Assembly (NCBI GenBank): GCA_948567375.1
Contig: OX419758.1
Coordinates: 63,431,001-63,495,000 of the forward strand
Source: Lunularia cruciata
Lineage: Eukaryota > Streptophyta > Marchantiopsida > Lunulariales > Lunulariaceae
Direction: 5' to 3'
Length of the DNA stretch: 64,000 nucleotides
A program made the position numbers and the translations under genes. Of the stretch, positions 21,431 to 34,592 are shown piece by piece (position 1 is the first letter of the stretch; each line of letters starts with the position of its first letter). The notes under the pieces are model-generated. The model ran no database searches. It had not been told where the DNA came from and was given only the letters and a program-made list of their open reading frames with translations.

Positions 21431-24400
21431 GTTTATTTTTACTCACTCTTTGATATGATATAGATTCAAATTTTATTATCCAAATATGAAAGTCATCTAT
21501 AGCCATAAATGGATAAATGGTTTGTTATATGAGCCTATATTCTCAATCTTGAATTTAATTTTCAAACTAAATTCAAATGCAAATTTATTGATATCACTTT
21601 GATTATGCTTGTGATATGATATCCTTCTCACTTTTCTTAGATGCAAGTAGATGATAGTTCCTTTTATTGACTTCTCCATGGAAAATAAAATTCAAACTTT
21701 GCTAACAACTTTGCTCTTGCCACTACAATTGGAACAAACAATATATCAGCATTTATTCCACATAGATTTATCAAGATTCCAAACCAAGAATATTGAAACA
21801 AAGTGCTAATGTAAAAATTGTGCACAAGATAATGAAATCTATCTCTTTATTGATTTTTAAGTGTTTGAAGTATAGTCAACCGCACTGTTAAATAGTGATT
21901 CAATAGAAATCAATATCTAATCTATGATAAAACACTTTCTCAAAACCAGTATTCTCACTTGTGATGTTTAAAAATATTAAAAATAATTGTATAATACTTA
22001 AGAACAAACATCTTAAAAAACTATGCATGCTATCATTATTCTTAGTATGTAACTTCCAATTTAACTTTGGGTGTTTTGGAATTGAAATTTAGAACCTAAA
22101 TGGTTGAAAGCTTGGTTTTTTTCTTGTATGCAATTTAAAGGCTGTCATAAAAAACTGGATGAAGATTCATTTATGTTAATTTTTAGTTAGCTCATTTGCA
22201 ACTCAATTTCCAAGTATTTTAATTTTGTAACAAGTCTAATAAACCAGAAGCCAAGCATACTACTAAATTTAAACTATACTCAATTTTGTCTCAGATAATA
22301 TAAATTATATTATATAAAATGGTGAGGTAGGTCCAATTATTCCATATGAACAAAGTATATTTAAACTTTAAATATTCTGTACTTGATAAAGTAAAACTTG
22401 GTCGATGTTCTTATGATGATACCTTCACTTGAACTTTTGTAAACTTATCTTTATATTAGGTATGTGTTCTAAATTAGGTTCAGTGATTAGGTACATGTGT
22501 TCTAAATTATGTATGTGAATCATTTACTTCCATGAAAGGATCAAGGATTTTAAATATTTTTTATGTTGGAAGTAATATTCCCCACAAAAATAAAATTTGC
22601 ATATGGAACCTACAAATTTTTTAATAAGATTTTTACTTTATAAGGAGATATTTTCATTTTAAATTAAAATTAAATATTTATTTTATTCCAAAAATATAAA
22701 GTAAGATAATGAGCATAAAACCTTCTTGTTCTCCAAGGACCATTTTTACTTCAGAGTGAAAAGTTTTATGTATCTAGACTTCCAAACTAACAAGATTTAA
22801 AAAACAAAAAACAAAGTAAATAATCCAATTACTATCCAAGAAAAATCTCCATCAAATTATTATGAAAATTCTCTTCACATCACCTTAAAAAAGGTTTTAA
22901 TTTAGTAAAAAATAATTTTTTTATAGATATAATGATAAGAATTTTAGTTTGCTCAAGCTCTACTCAATCAAAGTCTACCATAGTTCAAAGTTTTTTTTGA
23001 ATAACTTTATTTGTGTGCACGAGCAACTTCTATTTGATAAGTAGAACGTTATCCTTTATAACTTAACAAAGTGGGAGCTCTAAGTTGTTCTCTATCATAA
23101 ATATGATATCAGAAGCTAATAATCATTTTGTATCTAATCAAGATTTCTTTCTTTACATCAATTCCTTTAACTACTCAAAATTTCCAAAAATCTTTAGCTT
23201 TTATTGCATACCATTGGATTATATTCCTTTATAAATATAATGTCATTATTAAAGGACTAAATATCCAAAAGAGTGAACCAAATAATAGTCAAATAATAGT
23301 CACTATTACTATCATATTAGTGTAAACTATATCAATAAAGTTATTGATAGGTCAAGTAAGATGCTCGCTAACTAAATTTTCATCCACTAAGTTTTTAAGC
23401 ATTCATTTTGATGCTTGAGAACTTAGTTGATGATAAATTATGTAGTGATTAACTTAATTAACATTATTGATATTGGCAACAATCTTATAGATATCAACAA
23501 AAATCATATCTTTTGTTGTTGTATTACTAATAATTAGTATCTATACAGAACATAGCTATACCCACTATTTTGGCTATCCAAGATGGCCTAATTTATAATC
23601 ACATCCAGCAAAAAAATCAACATATCACTTGTTAACTTATGAAAGTCATAAAATTACTAAACCTCTATTTTTTTCAATTGCTCCAAGAGTGGCTAACCAT
23701 ACTAGCCTAAAGTTCTTGCCAGTCTCCAAAGATTCTCCATATTCCTTGATAGCACTAACACAATTTTGCTCAACATTCACCTCCACTTTATCTTGTTGAG
23801 GTAAGAGAAAGAAAGGAATAAATATGATTTTTGTCATCTTATTGAGGTGAAGTTATAATTTTTTTGGAAAGCAAAGCAATGTTTCCACTATAATATTTGA
23901 TCTATATCAAAACACTAGAGACATGGAAACTACATACTCTTCTTTTGATCCAAGATCAATTGCAAAGTATCTACCATTTTATAGTTATCTACAATTTTAT
24001 ATTTTACTTTGAGTTGACCAAGTTGGAGCTAAGTACAAGGTTTCCTTTTGAGTTCAAACAAAATATTGTTTTTTCCTCCTTAGGTCATTGTAGAGGTTGT
24101 TCCATTCTATTTAGGGGTAGCAAAAATCAATTCTCCAAATTCTTTGCTCCTTTTGGTCAAGTTGAACTTTTTGCTTAATATGATACAAAGAATATCTTGG
24201 AGGAATAGGATGGCATACCTCAACCACATATTATATTGCCAGTTTGAGTGCATAAAAGTAACTTCTGTTTGGGATTAAAATGTGTCTCAAGTGAGCTTAT
24301 CAATGTAATAAGGTGAATTATTTCTCTTATTTTAAAGGCTTGTTAATCATACTAAATATCTAGTTTGTCTATTTTACACTAATAGAAATCCAACTCTCTT

Positions 24401-24448
24401 TCCTATAAGATAATTCTATTTGAAACAAGAAGGGATTACTATCAAAAG
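20950..24448. other. AT-rich intergenic DNA
   Basis: The composition switches abruptly at about 20945. No gene seen. It contains a long AT dinucleotide run at 21389-21428. A 63-codon minus frame (23837-23646) is not recognised. Confidence 0.6.
21389..21428. repeat. AT microsatellite
   Basis: About 20 uninterrupted TA units. Confidence 0.9.
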
Positions 24449-24575
24449 AAGATTAAGTTTTTCTTGAGTATGTAGTAATTCAAGTTATAAATACAATATT
24501 GGAGGTATTTACCTCCAATATTGTAATATTTATAACTCGACATAGTACACAATGAAAAAAAAGCTTAACCTTGGC
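24449..24575. repeat. Long near-perfect inverted repeat
   Basis: The inner arms 24478-24507 and 24510-24541 (around GGAGGTA/TACCTCC with a 2-base loop) are nearly identical reverse complements. Weaker pairing extends to about 24449 and 24575. The shape fits a fold-back element or MITE remnant. Confidence 0.75.
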
Positions 24576-24992
24576 TAAGAAACTCTGTTTACCAACTTTT
24601 AAATAATATGTTGAAGCCTAAAACATGAAAAATATCTTTAGTATCAATTACAATATTTTATAAAGATATGCTTCTTGCTTATATCTTATATATCTTAGCT
24701 CACTATTTATATCATCTTTTGGATATGCTTATCTTATATCTTCTCCATATGTAGCTATGCTTGTATAATTAATCTCAAATAACTCAACTATTATAATTAT
24801 AGATGTTAAATCATTCAAATGAAATATGGTACACCAAAGAGATGAATCAAGGTCTTTTCATTCTTGTTTTCCATCTAAGCAACATAAAAGTTGAGCAGCC
24901 AAGTTTAGAGTATGTCTTGTTGATACACATCTTAGCATTAGATACAAAAGCTATCTTATCCTTCTTGCATTGTGCAATGTGCTCCAACTCTT

Positions 24993-25369
24993 TCACACAA
25001 CTTCATAATTGGATCCTTCAAATTCTTTATTAGAATTTTTGTCTTTCAAAGCATCAATTTTCAAGTGAAGCAAATACGATATGTTTCTCATGCCAGAAGT
25101 AGTTTTTTTAGTGAATAAATTAGACACTCCATCAAAATTTTCAACCCAAATAGAAGCTAAAGAATTTCCCATGCCTTGAATTAGCATGTTGCAAGAAGGA
25201 AAACCTCTATTAATTCAAATTCACTTGGTTCAAATCTAATCTTTTTTTTGGATTTCTCATGGTCCAAAATAGCATAAGGTGCAGCAAAATTTGAGTTGGA
25301 TTTATGTATATCAATGCTCAATACTAGATAAACCATTTTTAATGACATAGGTGATTCAATGTTGCCCAA
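24993..25369 (-). pseudogene. Unrecognised coding remnant
   Basis: Overlapping minus-strand frames 25369-25181 and 25187-24993 have protein-like composition, and the second starts where the first ends, as expected of one broken gene. No domain is recognised. No introns can be argued. Nearby stretches to 24800 stay weakly coding on the same strand. Confidence 0.25.
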
Positions 25370-25379
25370 ATACTACTAA

Positions 25380-26990
25380 AATTGGTAAGAATAGATCATT
25401 CACTTGAGAATACGGCTAGGAAATGACTAGAAATGAAGAGAAGTGTCACTAAGTTGCAGTTTGTTTATTATCTCCTATTTAATCTCTTGGGTAGGAACCA
25501 TTAAAGAGGTAGTGTCAACCTCCTCAATGGTTTACTTTGGAAAAGTGGAAAATAAAGATCACATTCACTACAAAAGTAACTCAGAATATTTTCATATTCC
25601 TCTGTAGTGCACTATGGAAAAGTGAAAACTTAAGATCACTTTCATTACAAGTATACTTTTAAAGGTGATGGATCAATTCACTCCAAATCCTTCTTCACTA
25701 GACCTTGACTATGGAGTTGAGTACTACCCTTCCCTTTGAAGGCACAACTATGAAGTCATCCTCACATTGGCCAAATGCCTTTGCCTTTTGATTTTATGGT
25801 ACTCCTAATCCAATGAATCTACATAGACTCTTCAACACATAGGTTCAATACTTTGGATCCCTCAAGAATCAAACATCTTGATCAAGTGAAAATACCCCTC
25901 TCTTCACTCCAACACTTGGGATCATATTATAAAATTGCTCCCACTTAGACATTCATCAACACTTAGAATGGAAAGACTTAGTTTGCAAAGAACTCAAGTC
26001 TCTTTACTGAATTTCAAAAGTTTGGAAATGAATATGAATTCCTTTGGGCCAAAGCCTTAAGTACATTTCTCCTCTGCCTCAAAGAAATTAAGAGCTTAAG
26101 TGGGTTATATGAAAATCCTACACTAGTACCTATATCACACACAAGATCCTAGTCCTATCTTATCTTATCCTAATCATGATAAGATAAAATAGGATTATGT
26201 TAATTAGGAAAAGTACATGTGTGAGGTCTTCCCTAAAGAAAATTTGAAATCGACACTTCTTTAGCCTAACAATCCAAATTTCTACATCTACAAAGATCTT
26301 TGTAACTCTGAAGGCACTATTACAACTACAAATACCTACAACTAAGAGTAACATCTACTTCTAAGAAGGAATTTGGGTTTCTCCCTACTTTGAGGTTAAT
26401 TTGGTACACAAGGATTCCTTTAGTGAGGTTCTTCCTTTAGTGAAGTAAAGTACCTTCATCCTGATGCTTGGTTGTAAAGAACCACCTTCACCTTTAAAAT
26501 TCCTAAATAGGAGGTCAATCTACTCCTTATATTTGTTCTTTTTAATAAGTAATATAGGTGTCATAGACTTTTGTAAATGTTTTTTATCTAAATATTCTCT
26601 AAGCTTATTTGCTAGTTGGTCCATTTTTTTTTGTCCTATGTTCTTCCTTCCAATTTTGGACCCACAATTTGAGCTCATGGATCTTTGTTACGACATTTGA
26701 ATGTCTAAAATAGTTTGCTTGGATGTTGGAGCAACAATCTTGGCGGTCAGAGTTATATTTGTAGTTTCTCAAAGACTACTTAGCCGTGGCCAGATTTTGT
26801 ATTAGGGCTACTGATTACACTATAGGACCCATTTTCACTTGCACCATTTGCATCATTAGATATGTTGTCAATGGCACCATTAGGGATAGAGATCTTGGTT
26901 TAGCAAGGGAGTATACCTTTGAAGTGCGGCTCCGGAGAGCTCACTTCTTTGATGTTGAACCTTTGAGCTCTTGGCTATAGTGGACATAGG
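25380..26990. other. AT-rich intergenic DNA
   Basis: No supported gene. A short inverted repeat (GTCCTATCTTATCTTATC at 26152-26169 and its near complement at 26178-26195) lies here. Small frames at 26464-26700 and 26786-26980 (plus) are not recognised. Confidence 0.5.
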
Positions 26991-27166
26991 CCAGCAAGCA
27001 TCACCTAGAGTCTCTTAGTTAGAGTGGATGTGGCTTGACTGCAATCAGTGCACTTAGTTTGCAGATTATTGAGTTGAAGATCCATTACTAATTTAATTTC
27101 ATTATGAATTGATTGGCAATTGTGGTACTGTAGAGCTTATGTATGACTTTTGTATGAGTTTTTCTT

Positions 27167-28311
27167 CTATAATGTATGATATTGACGACAATGTATGTTG
27201 TGTAGTGATGTATATACGCATGACATCTTAGCCTTCATTGCTCTCAATTTTCCTTCTCCTTTTATCATACCTACAAAATAGTCCTTTGCTTCCTCCAATT
27301 TTTGAATCACTTTTTTCTTCTCTTCCTTTAAGCCTTGGGTCTTCATCTTTAATTCCTCTTGAATTTCCTCTTGCATTTTGGACCTGATTTGACTCCTTTT
27401 CCTCCTTCATCTTTTGCAACTCATTGAAAAATGCTCTAGTTGGATGGCCACCTCCATCCAATACTCAACCATCAAATGAACCACAAAGTGTGCCCCTTCT
27501 TTCACCTGCAATTATGTTCACTAAACCAATGCTTCTTCAACTTTGGTTTGCACTTTTGGCAAAGGATCTTCAACCTCACCCTCCAAATCAACTTCTACCT
27601 CATCTACAACTTCAACTACTTGTTCTTCTTTAGGCCAAATGTCCTCTATTTCATAATGAACTCAAGGCCAAATTTCTTCCTCTTGAATGTACTCAAGATT
27701 CTCTTGATCTTCTTCTTAGACATCCACATCTTTATTAAGACTAAGAGGTTCTTTGGCATGAGGTGTTGCCTCCCCATGCACCTCCACTTCTCCTTCTTAC
27801 TATGCTTATTCCTTGTACTCCATATGTTGGTCCAGATTTAGAGTCAATTGTGCATCTTCATATTGTTATTCCCCCTTTGCTTTGGAAGAAGATCCTTATA
27901 AGGTAAAAATTTCTTCTTCTTCTTCTTTGTTTTTGGTATCTTTGGCCTCTCATTTTGATGTGGACACTTCAACCATCTTTGTACTTGATTGCATACTCTT
28001 TGCTTGCCTTTATAGTTTCTGAGAAGTGAGTCTCTTCCTCTTGGTGACCTTTGGAGTAGTGTTTTCTTCCTCTAATAATACAAGTTGCTGGTTTTTTCAT
28101 ACTTAGCATCGGCTGCCCAATACTTCTTGATGAGTGATCTCCTTTGGGTTATGATGCAAAGTAGCCTATAGGGTGAAAGTGGCTTGAGAACTTCTTGTGC
28201 TCCTACTCTTTTTCCCCATGTAAAATGAATGTCAAGTAGTGCCAAATAGGTCACTACTCCCCAACTGAAAGAAGCAAGAATATGCAACATTCTTGCTTGC
28301 AAATTGAACAT
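27167..28311 (-). pseudogene. Coiled-coil and acidic coding remnant
   Basis: Minus-strand frames read, in order, a hydrophobic N-terminal piece (28311-28072), a Lys/Arg-rich then Glu-rich acidic stretch with several stops, and a Lys/Glu heptad-like segment (27461-27228 and 27376-27167) typical of coiled coil. The pieces are in different frames. This resembles a large retroelement-associated ORF rather than a host enzyme (inference). I cannot name the family. The plus-strand frames here are Pro/Leu/Phe-rich complements of the acidic segment. Confidence 0.35.
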
Positions 28312-31300
28312 CTATGCATAATTTACTGCCTCTTCTTGATACATGTAGTCAAAGAAGATAGCTTGGCTGTTAGTCAAGTAGGTCATTTTCTTAAACAATT
28401 TCATAATTGCATTCACAATCACCCTCTGAGCTTGATTTTTATAGATATTGACTCTCCACTTATTATTCTTGACTGTTTATTGTTGAAGGTTGCCTTTTCT
28501 CATTGGTTAGCTCTCAACTAACAAAGTTGGTATTAGTATCATTGCTCTTGAAAATTATGCATCCAAAGCAAAGTACCATCTTCCAATGTTCTTTTGTACA
28601 ATTGAATGAGTTTTCCTCTCAAATCTCCCAAAGTCTTCTCCTTCTCACACTTTAACTCATGGATGATAGTTAAGTCACTCAATTCTTAGTTCCAAAGCAA
28701 TAACCGCAAATGTTTACATTGGATGACTTTGGCACTACAATGAATGGCCCATTTATTGATTGCTAATGCCCAGATATTCACTTCAAGGACCCTCCTATAA
28801 TTTCTAAGAGTGAACACTATATTGCATATTGGGTATATAAGGAGGTGAGCAAAAGGCTAAGATGACTCCAAGTGCTGGAACAATTCAAAGACTAGGAATA
28901 CTACAATTGTCTACTAAGACTCAAGGAGCTTCACTCATTCTACTCTAAAGGTAAAATTGCTTGTATGGAAAGTGAAATTGGTCAATCTACAATTGGTTTT
29001 ATATTGAAATTGTTTGGTCATTCTTTAGTCATTTGGTGGTTGAGGGATTGATGTGCATTTGTTCTCCACACATATGAAGCCTTTGGCGTACAACAAGTCA
29101 TCTTTTCCTACACATGTGTCATGTCCTTAGGGACATGAAAATGAAAATGTCTTCTACTTCTTTGCACATACAAAAAATTCTTCAAGTCATCACTCTCATA
29201 TATGCAAAGCCTTTGCAAAATGTGAACAACCTTCTTGAATGCTAATGGCCGTTGGTGGTAATTCTTTGTCTAGTTAGTGGCACATTCAAATCTATGTGCG
29301 GTCTTCAAGCATGGAGGCCTTTGGGTACACGGGCACTTGGACTCAAAGGCACTCAAACATGCGTCCTTCACTTCCGGCCCTCCTTTGGCCCTATCCTACT
29401 TAACATCTTTCTCCCCAAGTGCCTTCAACTTTGTACTCCTTCCATTTAAACTTCTTTCTTCTATAACACCACTAAAAATGACACCCTTAATATGGGAGTT
29501 TCCTTCCTAATCAATTAATTATTCAACCATTCTTTACAAACAAGATGATTACAAAACTGATTTGATCAAAAAATTAAATCTTGCAAAAATGTGTGCACCA
29601 CAATAATACATTCCACTCTTGAAAATGTATGTATTCTAGGAGTATACAAAGCTTACTAAGGTAACTAATAGCTATATATATACACATCATTTAATTTTCT
29701 TATTGTTGTAAAGATTACCATATTGTAGATTCAAGTAAGCAAAAAATGGGCATAATTTGGTTTTCAACCATTTATTTCTTTGCAAAAATTAGAGAAGAGC
29801 AATGAAGGTCAAAAGCTAGTTGAGATTACTCTTAATTTTCTAAACTATCCACCTTTATAAAATCCATTTTACTATATTAGAAAAAGTAAAACCACTTACT
29901 ACAGAATCACCACTTACTATAGAAATTGTGATTTTTTAGCTATAAGAGAGAGAAGAATTAGAAATTAAAACAATTTATTGTGATAAATTTATTAGATTTT
30001 TGGAATTTGCAGTGCTTTAATTCGATAATTCCAATCTAACTAGTCTTATTGCAATGGATTATGAACAGTTGATTTATAGGAGTCTAGATGGATAAAGAAA
30101 GCATATTCTCATCTCAAATTCAAAGTAATGTAATATTTCAGAAGAAATTACCAAATAAACATAGATAGTAAATATTCTTGATATCCTCTCCAAAACCCAT
30201 AATTTTTAGCATTTTGGTGCTAGATTTCTCATCATTGTAAAAACATAATGGTAATGATATGATTTTATATAATTTTAGGTCTTATTTTTGCAAAAACAAA
30301 AATTTCCTCCTAATCAATTTTGAACATTTTAAATTCTTCTTGATTTGATGGAAAAGTGGTTTTCACTTTCTTTACCTCATTCATTCATGCTTCTCAATCT
30401 CATCTATTATTGTAGAATTTTCTTCTCTAATCTTTAGAAATGGAACCTCATCAACCAAAAGATTAAGGTACTATGTAATTTTAGGTTATAAGATATAATG
30501 TCAAAGTTAGTTATGTGCATTATTAAAAAATTAGATTTAAAATAAATTTACCACTTATTCATTTAGAAATTTGCTAGAATACCAATGACATGTGTCTAGT
30601 TGGTCTTATAATAAAAGGCATATGGTATAGTAGACCATGGTACCATTTCTTTATGTTTCAAACAATGTACAAACTTTGTAGTGCATAAAGGTGAATTTAT
30701 GCTAAGCAAAGCTCTTAATCAATGGAAGCTCAAGAGTGGACTGCAAAATTTAGGACAATTAGATAGGATGCTAAAAACTCCATTATTCTTGCAAAATTTA
30801 TAATTTTTTGGTTAGATACATAATAAAGTGCTCTAGGTATTTTTCACACATAATATAACATAATGGCATAAATCAAAAGAAGATTTTAAGTTATCATACC
30901 ATACAAACTCTACATATGATATACTTGGTGGAACCATATTGCAATGACAGAAGGAGCTCACTAAGTTTATTTCTTCTTAAGTTAATATTTCTTGGAGGAG
31001 GGATGCCATAAGATGCAAGAGTTAAAAGAAGGCTCTATTTAGACAGAAATGAGAGATTAAGCTCATATAAACCTTGAAGAAGATTATGACTATCAATGCT
31101 AATATTTTAATCACCTTCAACACAAGTGATTTGTCAAAGCTACAACAAAAGAAATATACACCATACCAGATAAGTGCTAGATGAATGACAAAAAAGCAAG
31201 GATTTTGATTCAAACAATATGAAGTGATCCTATTAGTAAAACTTCAATAAGTATATAAGGAGATAATTCTCCTTTTCTTTATGCATATAGTGGCAAAGGA

Positions 31301-31988
31301 TTAAAAATGAGGAGGAAGCAATAATGAAGATATATCCTCCTTATATAACAAAGAAGGAGCTATATGAACATTACCTATCTTATAGAGAAGGTACAAGAAC
31401 GATATCATTCCAATAATATTCCTTGATTTGTTCTCAAATAATTTTTTTGTAACTTTTTACTAATGATACTTTCACTTTTCATTTGTTAGCAAACAAGAAT
31501 ATTAAGAAGAAGCTATTAGGTGTGAAGTCGAAGGTTGGACATAGAAAGCCAAAGAGTAAGAAAGAAGTGAAAGATGTTATTACTAAGCTTGACCTTATTA
31601 GGTTCTTATGTCCTCATACTTTCATTATATGGTATGTAATACCATAATATAGAAGAAGAGAAATATGGATGCGATTCAAGATGAACCTACGAAGAAGGAA
31701 ATATACCTCTTTAGAGCAAATACCACTAGAGTTTGCTACTTTGTACTTGAGATGAAAGACTATCACCACTTGAGTACTTCATCATTACCAAATTTTACAT
31801 TGTGGCCATTGTGGACCTTCCTCAAAGATAGAATGTGAAGTAATGAAAGCACAACAACATTAACTTAATAGTAATTCCCAAGGAATGTATTTTTAACATG
31901 GTCTCTATTTACAAGACCATCTGTACATAAAATGATTTAATCATTTTGATATTTTAATTATCAAACTATTTCAATAGTGTTGAAAAGA
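28312..31988. other. AT-rich intergenic DNA
   Basis: Only short unrecognised frames. The plus strand at 31490-31800 is briefly protein-like (Lys/Arg-rich) but broken. No LTR or hallmark motif seen. Confidence 0.5.
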
Positions 31989-32643
31989 TAATGAAGTAGA
32001 ATACATGATTTTGTACTCAATTCACTCTTACTTCTAATTTTGAAGTATTTTTCATGTGAATTTTTCTAGAAGGTTTTTTTAATTTACTTAGTATATATTG
32101 TACCTTATATCTATTGATATGAATAAGACAAATATGTTGTATTTTGTTGGATCTTACATTGATCACAAACACAAGTACATCATGATTGGGTATTGAAAAG
32201 ATGAAGGTATTCAAAATAACTTCACTAGTATGCATGATCAGACTTATATGCAGCAAATCCACTAGTTTGTCAAAAAAATTCAAACTATTGTAAGGAAGCA
32301 AAAAGATTCAAATGATGATTTCTTGAAAAATGAGTTGACAAGAAAATGAAGTAGAATAAATGATTTTGTACTCAATTCACTCTTATTTCTAATTTTGAGA
32401 GTATTTTTCTTGTGATTTTTTCTAGAAGCTTTTTGTAATTTACTTAGTATATATTGTACCTTATATCTATTGATATGAATAAGACAAATATGTGGTTTTT
32501 TGGTGGATCTTACACTGATCACAAACACAAGTACATCATGATTGGTTTTGAAAAGATGAAGGTATTGAAATAACTTCACTAGTATGCATGACAAACTATA
32601 GTAAGGAAGCAAAAATATTCAAATGATGATTTCTTGAAAATGA
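31989..32643. repeat. Tandem duplication, unit about 355 bp
   Basis: 31989-32337 and 32345-32643 both begin AATGAAGTAGAAT and both end with GATGATTTCTTGAAAA(A)TGAG. Copy 2 lacks about 50 bases present in copy 1 near 32230. Identity is high by eye. Confidence 0.85.
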
Positions 32644-33228
32644 GTATAAAAAGCCTTAGGTTTTGATGTGCTGCCTAATCATTCTGCTTTTTCAAATTAG
32701 GAGACAGTATTATGTATTGTATGTGTAAGGAGTGGAACTACTTTGTTATGTAATATCCATTTTGAAAAAAGTGCCAAAAGCCATAAAGTTTGAAACAAAG
32801 TCTACAACATATACATATTGCTATGCTTCTTAATGGCAAAGTATCTATTAGTGGTTGTGATTGAGGTAATTGGTACAACTAAGTTGCATAATGAACTAGG
32901 TCAAAAAGATTGATCAGCATTACATCTCCAATAATTCCAGTTATAATAAGTGCAAAAGCATCCAATGCCAAGTTAGCTTGGACAACTATACAGTCCTCCT
33001 TTCAGTCATCATATGGTGAAGGAGAGGAAGAGGAGTAGGTTAATAGAGTATAGCTTTCTATGAGAGAAGATCATGTAGATAAGTCAGTTCACAATATATT
33101 AAAAGATAATGCATCCCAAACAAGAAGAGTGTTCATGTATCCAAAACCTTTATATAACTTGCTAAAATATAGTATAATGTTTTATTTTTTCATATATATC
33201 TTGCAGTTTTTATCTAAAGTGTTCAGAG

Positions 33229-33484
33229 TGTTAGGTTTTGACTGATATACCTTAGGGTTTTGGGTATTTTGGTGAGGGTTGCTCTCTTGCAGGTCATGGT
33301 GAGTATGGACTGTAGAACTATCATAGGACTGGACTAGTAAAAGGACATGACCCTGAGTCAGTAAAGGCCTTCTTGATGCTTACCGTGGACGTAGCCTCAC
33401 ACAGAGGTGAACCACATATTCTTGTCTAAAGTGTGAATTTGCTTGGAATCAGCATGGTTTATGTGGGACTAATCAATTTTATCA
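33229..33484 (+). repeat. Copia 5' LTR
   Basis: Starts TGTTAGGTTTTGACTG and ends AATCAATTTTATCA. It pairs with 39347-39600. Confidence 0.93.
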
Positions 33485-33490
33485 ATCAAA

Positions 33491-33501
33491 TGGTATCAGA
33501 G
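33491..33501 (+). other. Copia primer-binding site
   Basis: TGGTATCAGAG, an exact match to the initiator Met-tRNA complement, six bases after the LTR end. Confidence 0.9.
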
Positions 33502-34087
33502 TGATGTTGAGGTTGATGATGGAGGCCGTGAGAAAATTGAGACAAGTGGTGGCTCTATGAAGTTGATGCATGAAGCAATTTTGGACTAAAGGCTGAACCT
33601 CAGTTTGGGAGACCTTGGTCATTCGTCCGTTTCCCCACACTCTATACTTTTTTTAGAGGAAGGAAGCTATTAGCCTATGGGACCATGAAGATATTATTGG
33701 GGCATAGCATGAGGTCAGTGATCAAGAAGAGATCAACTCCCACTCAATTCTATCAACAGTCAGCTTGAAGGCGACCCAGGCAAGAATTCTTCCAAAGCAA
33801 CTCATGGCAAACTCTCTCTATTATACATTCCTTGTTTTCTTTGCAAGGGCTAGCTCTGTAGACCTGTTATTGAATTCCATGAAACTAGTGCACTTGAGTC
33901 ATACCGAGATCTATATGTTGCCTTTGAGGACTAATTCTTAGATTTCATTTCACTGTAGTGAAATCAAGAGATAACTTTAAATCTATCAGGTAGATCTGAT
34001 AGTGATAGCAATTGAGAATGAGAACATAGATTGCTACCTAGTCATAACAATTCTAGGTTGAAAAAAGGTGATGACAAACCATCTAGG

Positions 34088-34464
34088 TCCTCCCTTGAAT
34101 CATGTCAGCGCTATGTTCTGACTGTCAGTATATGGGAACACTTGAAGAATCTTGCATGAGCTATATTCATACGGAGAGGAAAAAAAAACAAAAAATACCT
34201 GTATTGCTTCAGGGACCAACTTCAAGTGGGAAAACAAGCATGATTGAGTACCTAGCCCTGAAAATAGGACATCGGTTTGTCCGCATCAACAATCATAAGC
34301 ATACTGACCTGCAGGAGTACTTAGGTTCCTACGTTACAGATAATTCAGGAAAGCTTGTCTTCTAGGAAGGTAGCCTAGTGAAGGCTGTATAGAACAGATA
34401 CTGGATAGTTCTTGATGAGTTGAATCTTGCACCGTTCGATGTCCTTGAGGCATTAAATCATTTG
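34088..34464 (+). pseudogene. Midasin (MDN1/REA1) AAA-domain fragment
   Basis: About 120 residues of the first AAA module of midasin, the dynein-related ATPase that strips assembly factors from pre-60S ribosomes. In order: QRYVLT leader (34106), a stop at 34157, a frameshift in the A-run near 34185, Walker A GPTSSGKTS (34213-34239), RINNHKHTDLQEYLGSY (34282-34332) and Walker B WIVLDELNLAP (34402-34434), ending at VLEALNHLL. Stops at 34363 and 34390 stand where Gln and probably Arg are expected. Similarity ends abruptly at 34464. No intron is visible in the piece. It lies between the primer site and gag of the Copia element in the same orientation, so it is a captured fragment, not a resident gene. 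Confidence 0.9.
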
Positions 34465-34466
34465 CT

Positions 34467-34592
34467 GCTGACATTACCAAAGCTCTTCTTCAGAACCAAA
34501 GTGGAGCTCTTGATCACTCTTGTTCTCTCTTGTCCTCAAGATTGATTGAACCACACAGTATCCTGCCACTTTTTGCAATTAATCCTATGCCT
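34467..34592 (+). other. Open stretch of unknown origin next to midasin piece
   Basis: In the frame starting at 34467 there are 41 codons without a stop (SGALDHSCSLLSSRLIEPHS within), then one stop, then about 49 more codons to 34741. It is protein-like but does not continue the midasin sequence. It may be a second captured exon. Confidence 0.3.

Noticed and set aside
24449-24575. microRNA gene
   Set aside because: Perfect pairing and AT-rich loop fit a fold-back repeat better than a plant miRNA precursor, and there is no small-RNA evidence.
27424-27841. Plus-strand ORFs rich in Pro, Leu and Phe
   Set aside because: They are the complement of the acidic, Glu-rich minus-strand remnant, so they are treated as shadows.
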